From NCBI GenBank assembly GCA_002336815.1, contig DDEU01000044.1, positions 1-27,790 on the forward strand: a stretch of 27,790 bases of DNA. The letters are read 5' to 3'. The first letter of the stretch is position 1. Each line of letters begins with the position of its first letter. Source of the DNA: Chitinophagaceae bacterium UBA1946 (lineage in GTDB: Bacteria; Bacteroidota; Bacteroidia; Chitinophagales; Chitinophagaceae). The position numbers and the translations under genes were made by a program. Shown here piece by piece: positions 15,831 to 24,591 of this stretch. The notes beneath the pieces were generated by a model. The model searched no databases, was not told the DNA's origin, and saw only the letters and a list, made by a program, of their open reading frames with translations.

Positions 15831-17162
15831 ATGAAAAAAATTATCCTGGGTTTTTGCAGCTTGTTGATAATACTGGCGTCCTGCAAAAAAGTTGATGATT
15901 CAAGCGTATTCACTCAATCCGCAGATCAGCGACTTACTGCAGCCCTTGCAAAAGATCAAGCAAAACTTTCCGGAGCCCAGTACGGGTGGAAAGCACTGGT
16001 ACGCACCAATGCAGGTGGTAACTTTACATTTTACTTCAGTTTCAACGATTCAAACAGGGTGAAAATGTTATCCAGTTTTGATTCTGCCTCTGCAGTTACT
16101 TTAAAAGAAAGCAGCTTCAGGCTGAAAGCACTGCAGCAGCCAAGTCTTCTGTTCGACACTTACTCCTATCTGCACGTATTGGCCGATCCTAACCCGGCCA
16201 GCGCTGGTGGTGCTGCAGGTGCCGGCTTACAAAGCGACTTTGAATTTTATTTTGATGATGCCAACAGCACTGATGATAAGATTGAACTGGTAGGTCGTTT
16301 TAACGGTACCAAAACAACGCTTACAAGGGCTACCCAGGCAGAAAGAGATGCTTTCCTGAATGGTGACCTTGCCAAGGGTTTGGTGATCAACAAGATCCTG
16401 AATTATTACAAGCGCATCACCATCGGCAATACCGATTCCGTAGATGCATATGTAGACGCCAGGAGTTCTTATATCATTAGCCCGGATGCAACCGGCAACC
16501 TGCTGGATGACAGCCTGGGAACCAATTACACTTTAACGTTAGGTGGTCTTGCTTTTGCTAAACCACTGGTAGTAGGCACCAAAACGCTTAGCGAATTATC
16601 AAACATCAATTTTGATGCAACCACCAACAGCATTACTGCCGTGGGTGATGGTCAACCTATAACGATCACCGGCGTGGTAACCCCGATGAGAGTGGATGTA
16701 AATGCGCCTTCAAGATGGTGGAATTTTGCAGCGGGCCAGGGTTCTTACTGGATCACTGAAACAGGTTTTCATATCAATGGTGTTGACGATGCACAGCATA
16801 TCCAAAACCTGCCAGGTTATTACGGTTTCTCTATCTTTTGGCCTGAATACGGCACATCAGGTGGGGTAAATTACGACCTGTTCGCTCCAATAGTAGCCAA
16901 TAGCAGTGGCAATGCTTCATTGGCATATGGCGCTGCTTACAGGCCACCGGTATTCAATGCTGACGGAAGAGTGGTATTCCGCTACTTAGGTACGCTGGGT
17001 ACCGTACCAGGAGGTGCTAACGCCACTTACGTTGCCATGAGAACACAACTTGCTATTACAAGAGGATATTACCTGGTGCAGATCAGTAATGATCCCGTTT
17101 CACCCGCCTACCACATGGTAAGTGCAGCAGACGGAAAAGCATGGATCACCTGGTTGTTCTAA
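15831..17162 (+). CDS. DUF4302-type lipoprotein
   Basis: The 443-residue product has a lipoprotein signal peptide (C18 in ILASCKKVDD). The remaining part is strand-rich and begins with SADQRLTAALAKDQAKLSGAQYGWKAL-type residues (32-57); this opening, the YFSFNDSNRVKM stretch and the overall length match the DUF4302 family as I remember it. The first half (to about 190) and the second half (SYIISPDATG onward) look like two separate domains. No catalytic motif is apparent. DUF4302 proteins are typically encoded with SusCD pairs and an Mx1-like peptidase, so an accessory surface-binding role is likely but undemonstrated. It is the last gene of the operon and is followed by a clear terminator. Confidence 0.85.
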   Translation: MKKIILGFCSLLIILASCKKVDDSSVFTQSADQRLTAALAKDQAKLSGAQYGWKALVRTNAGGNFTFYFSFNDSNRVKMLSSFDSASAVTLKESSFRLKALQQPSLLFDTYSYLHVLADPNPASAGGAAGAGLQSDFEFYFDDANSTDDKIELVGRFNGTKTTLTRATQAERDAFLNGDLAKGLVINKILNYYKRITIGNTDSVDAYVDARSSYIISPDATGNLLDDSLGTNYTLTLGGLAFAKPLVVGTKTLSELSNINFDATTNSITAVGDGQPITITGVVTPMRVDVNAPSRWWNFAAGQGSYWITETGFHINGVDDAQHIQNLPGYYGFSIFWPEYGTSGGVNYDLFAPIVANSSGNASLAYGAAYRPPVFNADGRVVFRYLGTLGTVPGGANATYVAMRTQLAITRGYYLVQISNDPVSPAYHMVSAADGKAWITWLF

Positions 17163-17181
17163 AATAACCTACTGAACTTTT

Positions 17182-17216
17182 AAAAAAGGAACCGTCGTAA
17201 AGGCGGTTCTTTTTTT
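17182..17216 (+). terminator. Intrinsic terminator of the SusC/SusD operon
   Basis: GAACCGTC (17189-17196) pairs with GGCGGTTC (17202-17209) around a 5-base loop, with seven T immediately after (17210-17216) and an A run before the stem. A second small inverted repeat, TGCAGCT at 17218-17224 with AGCTGCA at 17238-17244, lies just downstream. Confidence 0.92.
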
Positions 17217-17374
17217 ATGCAGCTACCTGTAAAATACAGCTGCAAATGGAATGAGATAGTAGCCCACTGTTTGCCGGGCATGCGCATTCATTTTTTATAA
17301 ATCCGCAGCCCATTGAATTTTTTCAACCAAAGCACTCCAGCTTTGTTTCTTATCTTTACACATTAGGATACACA

Positions 17375-20278
17375 ATGGCGAAACAAAAAAAGACCCCTAC
17401 AGAAAACATAAATATTGACAACGGTTCCGGCCGCCCCGGGCAGGCGATCCCCAACGAATTTATTGAAGTGTTCGGCGCAAGAGAGCACAACCTGAAGAAC
17501 ATTGATATCAGCATCCCCAAAAACAAACTGGTAGTGTTTACCGGCGTAAGTGGCAGTGGAAAATCTTCACTGGCATTTGATACCATTTACAATGAAGGAC
17601 AGCGCCGTTACATGGAAAGCTTCAGCGCTTATGCCAGGCAGTTCGTGGGTGATATGGAACGCCCCGATGTTGACAAGATCACCGGTTTGAGCCCCGTGAT
17701 CAGCATTGAACAAAAGACCACCAACAAAAATCCACGCAGTACTGTAGGTACCATTACGGAGATCTATGATTTCCTGCGGTTGCTTTATGCCCGGGTAGGA
17801 GAAGCTTATAGCTACAACACCGGCAAAAAGATGGTAAAGTTCAGCGAAGAAGAAATAGTGCAGAATATTTTCGAAAAATACAAGGGCAAAAAGATCAGTC
17901 TGCTCGCCCCTTTGATCCGTGGCCGTAAGGGACATTACAGGGAACTGTTTGAAGACATCCGCAAAAAAGGATATGTAAAAGTGCGGATAGACGGAGAAGT
18001 AAAAGACCTGGTGGCAAAGATGCAGGTAGACCGGTATAAGATCCATGATATTGAGGTAGTGGTAGACCGCCTGGCTGTAACAGACGATATGAAACTCCGC
18101 TTGAGCCAGAGCGTACAGAAAACATTGCAGGTGGGTAAAGGACTGTTATTTTTACTCATCAACGACAGTAACAATGTAGTGCAGTTCAGTAAACAACTGA
18201 TGTGTATTGACACCGGTATCAGTTACGAAGAACCCTCCCCTAACGCCTTTTCTTTCAACAGCCCTTACGGTGCCTGCCCCACCTGCAGGGGACTTGGAAG
18301 TGTGTACAGCATTGATATGGACAGTGTGATCCCGGATAAAACAAAAACTGTGAAAGATGGCGGTATTGCGCCGCTTGGGGAAGAAAGAAATGCCAGCGTA
18401 TTTCAGCAGGTACAGGTATTTGCCAAAAAATACAAGATCAACTTAGACAAGCCACTGAAAGATCTTTCGCAGGAACAGATAGACCTTTTATTGTTTGGCG
18501 ACCAGGGCATTAACCCGAGCCTTGAAATGGACCTGAATGATGAGACCATCCCACAGGAATATACCGGCAGTTATGAAGGAATTGTACCCATGCTGAAAAG
18601 ATGGTTTGGCAGCAGCAACAGTACCGATGTGCTGAGAGAATGGGTAGAAAAGTTTACGCAGCTAAAAACCTGCAGTACCTGCGGTGGCACAAGACTAAGA
18701 AAAGAAAGCCTTTGGTTCAAAATAGACGATACCAATATTGCTGAGTTGGGCAATATGAACCTCGATAAACTGGCCGTGTGGTTTGAAGGCCTTGAAAAAA
18801 GACTGAACAACAAACAGAATGCGATCGCCAAAGATGTGTTGAAAGAAATACGGGAACGCCTGCAATTTTTATTGGATGTTGGCCTCACCTACCTTACCCT
18901 GTACCGTCCTTCGAAAACATTGAGTGGTGGCGAATCTCAACGCATACGCCTGGCAACACAGATCGGCTCTCAATTACAGGGCATCACCTACATTTTAGAT
19001 GAGCCGAGCATAGGGTTGCACCAGCGGGATAACCAGCGCCTCATTACTGCACTGCAGCACCTGCGTGATATTGGCAACAGTGTGCTGGTAGTGGAACATG
19101 ATAAAGACATTATGCTGGCAAGTGATTACCTGGTTGATATCGGGCCCAAAGCCGGTTTTCATGGAGGGGAGATCGTGGCCATGGGCACCCCGCAGGAAGT
19201 ACTGGCATCCCACTCAGATACCGCACAATACCTCAACGGAGAAAAAAGTATTGCCGTACCGGCAGAAAGAAGAAAAGGCAATGGAAAATTCATTGAACTT
19301 ACCGGCGTAAAAGGAAATAATCTCAAGAACGTATCAGTGAAATTCCCCCTGGGTAAACTGATCGTGGTTACAGGCGTAAGTGGCAGCGGCAAATCGACCC
19401 TCATTAATGAAACACTGTACCCATTGCTGAGTAAATACTGTTACAATTCAAAAGCCGCTCCGCTGGAATACAAGGCGGTGAAGGGCCTTGAACTGATCGA
19501 TAAAGTCATCGAGATTGACCAGAGCCCGATTGGCCGTACACCAAGAAGTAACCCGGCTACCTACTGCGGTTTCTTTACAGATATCCGCACCCTGTTTGCA
19601 TCGGTACCGGAAGCAAAGATCAGGGGTTACAATGCAGGCCGTTTTTCGTTTAATGTAAAAAGCGGCCGATGCGAAGTGTGCGAAGGAGGTGGTATGAGGG
19701 TGATAGAAATGAACTTTTTACCGGATGTATATGTGCATTGTGAAAAATGCAACGGCAAACGTTACAACAGGGAAACGCTGGAGATACGCTATAAAGGAAA
19801 ATCCATCAGTGATGTGTTGAACATGACGGTTGATGAAGCCGTTGAATTTTTCCAGGCCGTACCTTTTGTATACCGAAAGATAAAAGTACTGCAGGAAGTT
19901 GGCCTCGGCTATATCACACTCGGGCAAAGTGCGGTAACCCTCAGCGGCGGCGAAGCACAGCGGGTGAAACTTTCTACCGAGCTGGGCAAAAAAGACACCG
20001 GCAAAACATTTTATATTTTAGATGAACCTACCACGGGCCTTCACTTCCAGGACATACAGCATTTACTGGACGTGATCAATAAACTGGTAGATCGTGGTAA
20101 TTCCGTGCTGGTGATCGAACACAATATGGATGTGATCAAAATGGCTGATCATGTGATCGATATCGGCCCCGAAGGTGGTGATGGCGGCGGGTTGGTGTTG
20201 TTTGAAGGAACGCCGGAAGGCCTGGTAAAAGTTAAAGGAAGTTTTACGGGGAAATATTTGAAAGCAGAGTTGGAGTAG
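17375..20278 (+). CDS. uvrA: UvrABC excinuclease subunit A
   Basis: The 967-residue ATPase recognises DNA damage in nucleotide excision repair and loads UvrB. Two ABC modules are complete: Walker A GVSGSGKS at 57-64 and again at 667-674, and LSGGE signatures at 516 and 856, each followed by its DEPS/DEPT Walker B. Zinc-binding cysteine pairs are seen at C301/C304, C433/C436 and C766/C769 with C789/C792. The UvrB-interaction and insertion domains between them are present, so this is a full UvrA and not the shortened UvrA2 type. An extension of roughly 25 residues precedes the usual start; TATCTTTA at 17351-17358 resembles a -7 element and would give a very short leader, though no matching upstream TTG was found. 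Transcribed alone, with its own terminator. Confidence 0.98.
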   Translation: MAKQKKTPTENINIDNGSGRPGQAIPNEFIEVFGAREHNLKNIDISIPKNKLVVFTGVSGSGKSSLAFDTIYNEGQRRYMESFSAYARQFVGDMERPDVDKITGLSPVISIEQKTTNKNPRSTVGTITEIYDFLRLLYARVGEAYSYNTGKKMVKFSEEEIVQNIFEKYKGKKISLLAPLIRGRKGHYRELFEDIRKKGYVKVRIDGEVKDLVAKMQVDRYKIHDIEVVVDRLAVTDDMKLRLSQSVQKTLQVGKGLLFLLINDSNNVVQFSKQLMCIDTGISYEEPSPNAFSFNSPYGACPTCRGLGSVYSIDMDSVIPDKTKTVKDGGIAPLGEERNASVFQQVQVFAKKYKINLDKPLKDLSQEQIDLLLFGDQGINPSLEMDLNDETIPQEYTGSYEGIVPMLKRWFGSSNSTDVLREWVEKFTQLKTCSTCGGTRLRKESLWFKIDDTNIAELGNMNLDKLAVWFEGLEKRLNNKQNAIAKDVLKEIRERLQFLLDVGLTYLTLYRPSKTLSGGESQRIRLATQIGSQLQGITYILDEPSIGLHQRDNQRLITALQHLRDIGNSVLVVEHDKDIMLASDYLVDIGPKAGFHGGEIVAMGTPQEVLASHSDTAQYLNGEKSIAVPAERRKGNGKFIELTGVKGNNLKNVSVKFPLGKLIVVTGVSGSGKSTLINETLYPLLSKYCYNSKAAPLEYKAVKGLELIDKVIEIDQSPIGRTPRSNPATYCGFFTDIRTLFASVPEAKIRGYNAGRFSFNVKSGRCEVCEGGGMRVIEMNFLPDVYVHCEKCNGKRYNRETLEIRYKGKSISDVLNMTVDEAVEFFQAVPFVYRKIKVLQEVGLGYITLGQSAVTLSGGEAQRVKLSTELGKKDTGKTFYILDEPTTGLHFQDIQHLLDVINKLVDRGNSVLVIEHNMDVIKMADHVIDIGPEGGDGGGLVLFEGTPEGLVKVKGSFTGKYLKAELE

Positions 20279-20305
20279 GTTAGCAGTCAGTAATCAGTAA
20301 GAAGT

Positions 20306-20342
20306 TAAAAAAAAATACCCGGAGATCATCCGGGTTTTGTTT
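20306..20342 (+). terminator. Intrinsic terminator after uvrA, possibly bidirectional
   Basis: ACCCGGA (20317-20323) pairs with TCCGGGT (20329-20335) around a 5-base loop and is followed by TTTTGTTTT. A long A run on the left (20306-20315) would give a T tract on the minus strand, so it could also stop transcripts from the minus-strand genes to the right. Confidence 0.85.
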
Positions 20343-20497
20343 TAATAAATAATGACAAAGCAGGTATAAAGAATCAATAAGTGGTTTCAGGGGTAACAAG
20401 TTAGCATTATCAACCTGTTGCTGTTAACCCTCTATCCCACCCTGTCATTTTTCATTGGTCGCTGCCAGCGAAATATCTTGTGCTGCTATTCTCCATC

Positions 20498-20644
20498 TTA
20501 CCGCATTGCTACTGTGTTGTGTGATGTATTGGCGGCGGTTGCCGTTTCTCCTTTTGATTTGTTGTAAAACATCACCAGCATAAAGCAGGTTACCAATAGC
20601 ACCATCTTAAACAAGAAGGGATTAATGTGTAAACCATTTTTCAT
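20498..20644 (-). CDS. Candidate 48-residue single-helix membrane microprotein
   Basis: The frame opens with ATG at 20644 and closes with TAA at 20498. It encodes a short basic start (MKNGLHINPF), one strongly hydrophobic segment of about 17 residues (LFKMVLLVTCFMLVMFY, residues 11-27) and a polar tail (NKSKGETATAANTS onward). That is the layout of a small inner-membrane protein or a signal peptide-like fragment. It begins 20 bases after the stop of the DUF6089-like gene on the same strand, consistent with co-transcription, and ends before the bidirectional terminator near 20330. The 386-base stretch 20279-20664 holds otherwise only that terminator. It is short enough to be chance, but the hydrophobic pattern and position favour a gene. 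Confidence 0.5.
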   Translation of the reverse strand: MKNGLHINPFLFKMVLLVTCFMLVMFYNKSKGETATAANTSHNTVAMR

Positions 20645-20664
20645 AATTATGGATATTTGATTGT

Positions 20665-21723
20665 TTAAAATCTTACCGGGCAGCGTGTACTTCCACGGCT
20701 TCGGCTGCTATAGCCACCGCTTCTTCCACCACCGTAACCGCTTCCACCTCCATAACCACCACCACTGTCGTTGCCATAACCACCATCGCCAAACCTGATA
20801 CCCAGCTTAAATAAAAAGCTGAAATAAGCATCGTTGTTATTGGGGTTGCCCCGTTGAGTACCCGGTGCATACCTGCCCACCCCTGGTGTAACCAGGCCAA
20901 TCGTTTTATCGCTGATCCTGTAGGCAATGGCTGCATCAGCCGCCGGCAGGTTTGCATAAAAATCGTTGCCGTCAATGTAAGTGGTACTTACGTCATCAAT
21001 ATAATCTGTGAATGTTTTCCTGTACAATAATTCAAGGCCAAGATTTACTTTTTCGGATATGATGTATTTAAACCCGCCTCCAAATGGCACATTCATCTGT
21101 GTTAGTTTATAATTCTTCCTGTCAGGATACTGCGGAAAGCCCTGTCCTTCGGTATGCAAAGGCTGCAGGTCGTGCCAGGTTACATTACCATTCTGATCTT
21201 TCAATGTTCCTCTTGGATTAAAATGAAAAACACCCAGGCCACCAAAAATATAGGGTCTGAATCTTGGATCATAGTCCTCATCATTGCGCATCAGGTACAT
21301 AGTCGGAAAAAATTCGATGGCGCCATAGGCTTCCCACATGTTACTCTTAAAGTCCATATTTCGCTGCTTGCGCCACAACTCGTCTACGCCGTGTGTATTG
21401 ATGATGCTGTCAATTCCTTCCACGTAAGTATATTGCCCTGCCACTCTCAGGCCGATCCATTCATTCGGATACACGCTGATAAAAGCGCCTTTCATTAATT
21501 TGGTAAGCTGGTAATTCAAATCTTTGATAAACCCGGCTCCTTTCCCCACTTTTCCGCCAAGATCACCTAAAAAAAAGGTAGGACCAAAGTTAAGACCTGC
21601 TTCTACTTTGGCATTTCCAAGCCCCAGCATCAGGTGCTGTGCATGAGTTGCTGTGCCGAGCATACAGCATGTCATTAAAGTGAAAAATCTTTTTTTGATC
21701 AGGTTTTGTAAATTGTTTTTCAT
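20665..21723 (-). CDS. DUF6089-like outer-membrane barrel protein with Gly/Ser/Arg-rich tail
   Basis: The 352-residue protein has a signal peptide (1-28, ending ATHAQ). A barrel-like body follows, with repeated strand motifs and many aromatic residues: KVEAGLNFGPTFFLGDLGG near the mature N-terminus, RPYIFGGLGVFHFNP in the middle and AYFSFLFKLGIRFGDG at the end of the fold. These features fit the DUF6089 family of Bacteroidota. The last 42 residues (311-352) form a low-complexity tail of Gly, Tyr, Ser and Arg ending in STRCPVRF, with one cysteine near the end. The barrel probably lies in the outer membrane; the tail's role is unknown. A microprotein gene follows 20 bases downstream. Confidence 0.85.
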   Translation of the reverse strand: MKNNLQNLIKKRFFTLMTCCMLGTATHAQHLMLGLGNAKVEAGLNFGPTFFLGDLGGKVGKGAGFIKDLNYQLTKLMKGAFISVYPNEWIGLRVAGQYTYVEGIDSIINTHGVDELWRKQRNMDFKSNMWEAYGAIEFFPTMYLMRNDEDYDPRFRPYIFGGLGVFHFNPRGTLKDQNGNVTWHDLQPLHTEGQGFPQYPDRKNYKLTQMNVPFGGGFKYIISEKVNLGLELLYRKTFTDYIDDVSTTYIDGNDFYANLPAADAAIAYRISDKTIGLVTPGVGRYAPGTQRGNPNNNDAYFSFLFKLGIRFGDGGYGNDSGGGYGGGSGYGGGRSGGYSSRSRGSTRCPVRF

Positions 21724-21848
21724 CCGAATACCGATTTTGGATTTAGGGTGCGGTTAAAAAGTGTACACCAATGCTTTAAACAATGGCCTACAACTTTGGT
21801 AACACTATTAAACGGTAAAGAATGTGGAATATTGTATATGTGTGGAAA

Positions 21849-22301
21849 TTAATGGGTTAATTCCATTGTGATGTGCGGAATGCCGTCTTCAAGGTACATT
21901 TCGCCGCTGGGTACAAAACCCAGCGACTGGTAGAATTCTTTTAAATAAAGCTGGGCCCCGATCACTATTACCGGGTCGCCAAATTTTTCGATGGTAGCGG
22001 CAATGGCCAGTTGCATCATCTGCCTGCCGTAACCGGCCTTTCGGTAGCGGGGAGAAGTAACCACCCTGCCAATACTCGGGTGACCAGGGTAAGATATGCC
22101 GGGAGGCAGCAGCCGGCAATGTGCAGCCAGCACATCGCCATCCCATCCACAAAAATGGTAAGAAAGCTGGTCCTTATTGTCTGCATCCTGGTACACACAA
22201 TTTTGTTCTACCACAAACACCTCGTTGCGTAGTTGCAGGATGGCGTACAATCCGGCATTGGTTAATGAATTAAAAGCGGTACAGGTCCAGGTAAGTTGCA
22301 T
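21849..22301 (-). CDS. elaA: GNAT-family N-acetyltransferase, ElaA type
   Basis: The 150-residue protein aligns in motif order with E. coli ElaA: LQLRNEVFVVEQNCVYQDAD (23-42), the acetyl-CoA binding motif IGRVVTSPRYRKAGYGRQMM (78-97, with the R-K-A-G-Y-G loop), GAQLYLKEFYQSLGFVPSGE and the closing EDGIPHITMEL. The fold transfers an acetyl group from acetyl-CoA to an amine; the physiological substrate of ElaA proteins is not established. The ATG lies 4 bases after the stop of the preceding YkuD-like gene, so the two are likely co-transcribed, although a functional link is not obvious. Confidence 0.93.
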   Translation of the reverse strand: MQLTWTCTAFNSLTNAGLYAILQLRNEVFVVEQNCVYQDADNKDQLSYHFCGWDGDVLAAHCRLLPPGISYPGHPSIGRVVTSPRYRKAGYGRQMMQLAIAATIEKFGDPVIVIGAQLYLKEFYQSLGFVPSGEMYLEDGIPHITMELTH

Positions 22302-22305
22302 CGTA

Positions 22306-23562
22306 TTATTTTAATAAAGGCCGTATATCATTTATCTCTACTGCCCTTTGTTCATCATCGAGTTCAATCACAATATAATACCCGTTGGCGCCGCCGGCCC
22401 TGTTAACCGCATCCACCAGTTTTTGCTGATCGCTCTCTTTACGGGTTCCATCCTGTTCATTCCACAACTCCTTTGTACAGAGGCAACCAAGGGTTGGTGT
22501 GATCGGGTAGTATGGCTGCCCACGATAATAGGCCGGATCCACTGCAGAGCCATGGGCAATGATCTCTGTGCGGCCTGCCTTGCCGGCATAAAAACTTTCA
22601 TACAACGGAAAACAGGCCTGCCAGTTTTCGGGCAACAATTTCCGGTACCATGCTTCCGTCCACACTGAATCCGCAATACTGCTGTCGTTCATAAAATGAC
22701 GGATACTGGTTTCAAAAGGCATGGTAAGCTGGATATTAGGCGTAGGACCAATAAAACTGCTTTTGCTTACGTCCATCCCATACATCCTGAAAATACCCTG
22801 CGGCGTATTTCCATTGCTGATATAGCCCGGCATATTACTAATGCTTCTTGCCAGTTGCGGTACAGAAAAAACATTTCCACCCTCATCCTGCACAAAATTA
22901 CCGCTGCTATCCCTTACGATCACCCGCCCCGGGAAATTTCGGTTCTTCCGCTGCAGGCTGAATACAATGGTCGCATTTTTAAAAAAGGAGTGATGCAGCA
23001 ATTCACTCATGCTGGCTCTAACAGGCGGCGCATATTGAAGGTTTCCCATCATCATGGTGATCACTGGGTTTGCCGTATCTGTATTGCGAAAACGGGCTGC
23101 ATTTTTTTCCACTGCTTTCTTATATCCCTCTCCTTTTTTTAAGAGGTAGGCTGCGCAACCAGCCAGTACTTTTGCATCTGCCGTACTGTCCAGCAGGGCC
23201 TGCACTTCTTTTTCAAAAGTAGCAGGGTAACTGTCGTACAGCATTTCTATAAGAGAGCGCTGGTAATACACAGATCTTTCATGTATGCTTTTAAAGCCTT
23301 CGTGTATGCGGCCTTCAACCCAGGGCGAACGGTAGCGCAGCAACTCAATTGAGTAAAATGCATCCATCCAGTTCTCTTCCGTGCTGTCATTGAGTGGCAT
23401 TGACAAATTCCTGCTGATACCCGCTACCAGGCTTTTGTACAGGCGGGTCCGGTTTTCAGCTTTGGCATCTTTTACATACAACGGTTTTACCGGCTGTGCG
23501 ATGCCGTTACCATAACAGCAGAACAGTACTGCCAATAACCATGCATATTTTGTGCCCGGCAT
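22306..23562 (-). CDS. Secreted protein with divergent YkuD-like (L,D-transpeptidase) domain
   Basis: I start at the ATG at 23562 (418 residues), because it begins a signal peptide (MPGTKYAWLLAVLFCCYGNGIAQ-type, cleaved near residue 23); the longer frame begins with TTG at 23634 and would bury it. The N-terminal part (about 30-190) is helical and unrecognised. The C-terminal half resembles the YkuD fold: GNTPQGIFRM (252-261) corresponds to the TPxGxF strand, H337 in AHGSA to the conserved histidine, and C360 in TLGCLC to the catalytic cysteine, 23 residues later. L,D-transpeptidases cross-link peptidoglycan through 3-3 bonds or attach proteins to it. The usual residue after Gly-Cys-x is replaced by a second cysteine (C362). 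Activity is therefore plausible but unproven. Confidence 0.75.
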   Translation of the reverse strand: MPGTKYAWLLAVLFCCYGNGIAQPVKPLYVKDAKAENRTRLYKSLVAGISRNLSMPLNDSTEENWMDAFYSIELLRYRSPWVEGRIHEGFKSIHERSVYYQRSLIEMLYDSYPATFEKEVQALLDSTADAKVLAGCAAYLLKKGEGYKKAVEKNAARFRNTDTANPVITMMMGNLQYAPPVRASMSELLHHSFFKNATIVFSLQRKNRNFPGRVIVRDSSGNFVQDEGGNVFSVPQLARSISNMPGYISNGNTPQGIFRMYGMDVSKSSFIGPTPNIQLTMPFETSIRHFMNDSSIADSVWTEAWYRKLLPENWQACFPLYESFYAGKAGRTEIIAHGSAVDPAYYRGQPYYPITPTLGCLCTKELWNEQDGTRKESDQQKLVDAVNRAGGANGYYIVIELDDEQRAVEINDIRPLLK

Positions 23563-23647
23563 TGTCACACGATCGAACTTCAGTGGCGTCGCACCCTTGT
23601 ACAGCGGTAATTTTATTGAACGTTTTTTATGCAAGCGCTTACTTTTT

Positions 23648-24514
23648 TTAAGGATTGTACTGTGTTAGAAAGGCCTGTATCTTATTAAAAGCGTCCAAAT
23701 AGGTATCACTGTACCAGTTATCGCCATGTCCTTTTCCTGCATATTCTACATACTGCACCGGTACTGAATTCAACAAAAGTTTATCTCTAAGCGCCGCTGA
23801 CTGTCTTAATGGATTTACCAGCAGGTCATTGCTGCCCTGCAGAATGATCGTAGGGCAGGCAGCAACGTTAGTAACAAAATTTATGGGGCTTGACTGGCGG
23901 TAGAGTTCTGTATTACTGGCCAGGCTGGCGCCAACGATCGTATCAATAATACTTTGTGGAATAAGACCGGGATGATTGTACAGGTCTTCCAAATCGGTTG
24001 GTCCGAAAAAATCGATCACCGCTTTTATTTTTACCGGTGATGCATATTTATAGGCATGCAGCAAACCCAGGTGTGCGCCGGCGCTGGCACCAATAAAAGA
24101 AAAATTATCACTGATGAGATATTCGTTGCGCTTATTGTAAATATACTCCACTGCTTTTTTTACATCCAGTTCCTGCGTAGGAAATACATTGGCAGGAAAA
24201 GCAGATAACCGGTAGTTGATATTGAACAACGCATAAGCTGGCAATCTCTTTTTAAGCGTGTCGATAAAGCTCCTGAAGTCTGCCTTATCGCCCGATACCC
24301 ATGCACCACCATGCACCAGTATCATTACTTTGGTAGCATCCGCAGTTCTGCCGGCGGGCAGGTACACATCCATTTGTTGCTGTGCATCGGTACCATAGGC
24401 GGCATTTAAGTAAGTAACTGCAGCTACTGTATTGCTGTTATTGCTACTTTCCTTTTTACAGGAAATGATCAGCAGGTTAATGCCAAGCAGCAGGAGCAAA
24501 TGGTATTTGTTCAT
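23648..24514 (-). CDS. Lipoprotein alpha/beta-hydrolase, carboxylesterase type
   Basis: The 288-residue enzyme has a lipoprotein signal peptide (C19 in LLIISCKKES). It has the hormone-sensitive-lipase/BD-FAE-like layout: HGGAW oxyanion motif (68-72), nucleophile S144 in GASAG, then D230 in GSNDLLVNP and H263 in KGHGDNW, a complete Ser-Asp-His triad in the right order. It should hydrolyse ester bonds of small or sugar-linked substrates at the periplasm or surface; the substrate is not evident, as no glycan-degrading genes are next to it. It lies 85 bases upstream of the YkuD-like gene on the same strand. The ATG at 24514 is the start that gives the lipobox. Confidence 0.9.
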   Translation of the reverse strand: MNKYHLLLLLGINLLIISCKKESSNNSNTVAAVTYLNAAYGTDAQQQMDVYLPAGRTADATKVMILVHGGAWVSGDKADFRSFIDTLKKRLPAYALFNINYRLSAFPANVFPTQELDVKKAVEYIYNKRNEYLISDNFSFIGASAGAHLGLLHAYKYASPVKIKAVIDFFGPTDLEDLYNHPGLIPQSIIDTIVGASLASNTELYRQSSPINFVTNVAACPTIILQGSNDLLVNPLRQSAALRDKLLLNSVPVQYVEYAGKGHGDNWYSDTYLDAFNKIQAFLTQYNP

Positions 24515-24591
24515 GTACAGGTGTATGATTTACAAATGAAAATTACAGCATCTTACAATAAAGAAAAGATAAAATTAAAGCCCGGCGCCTG

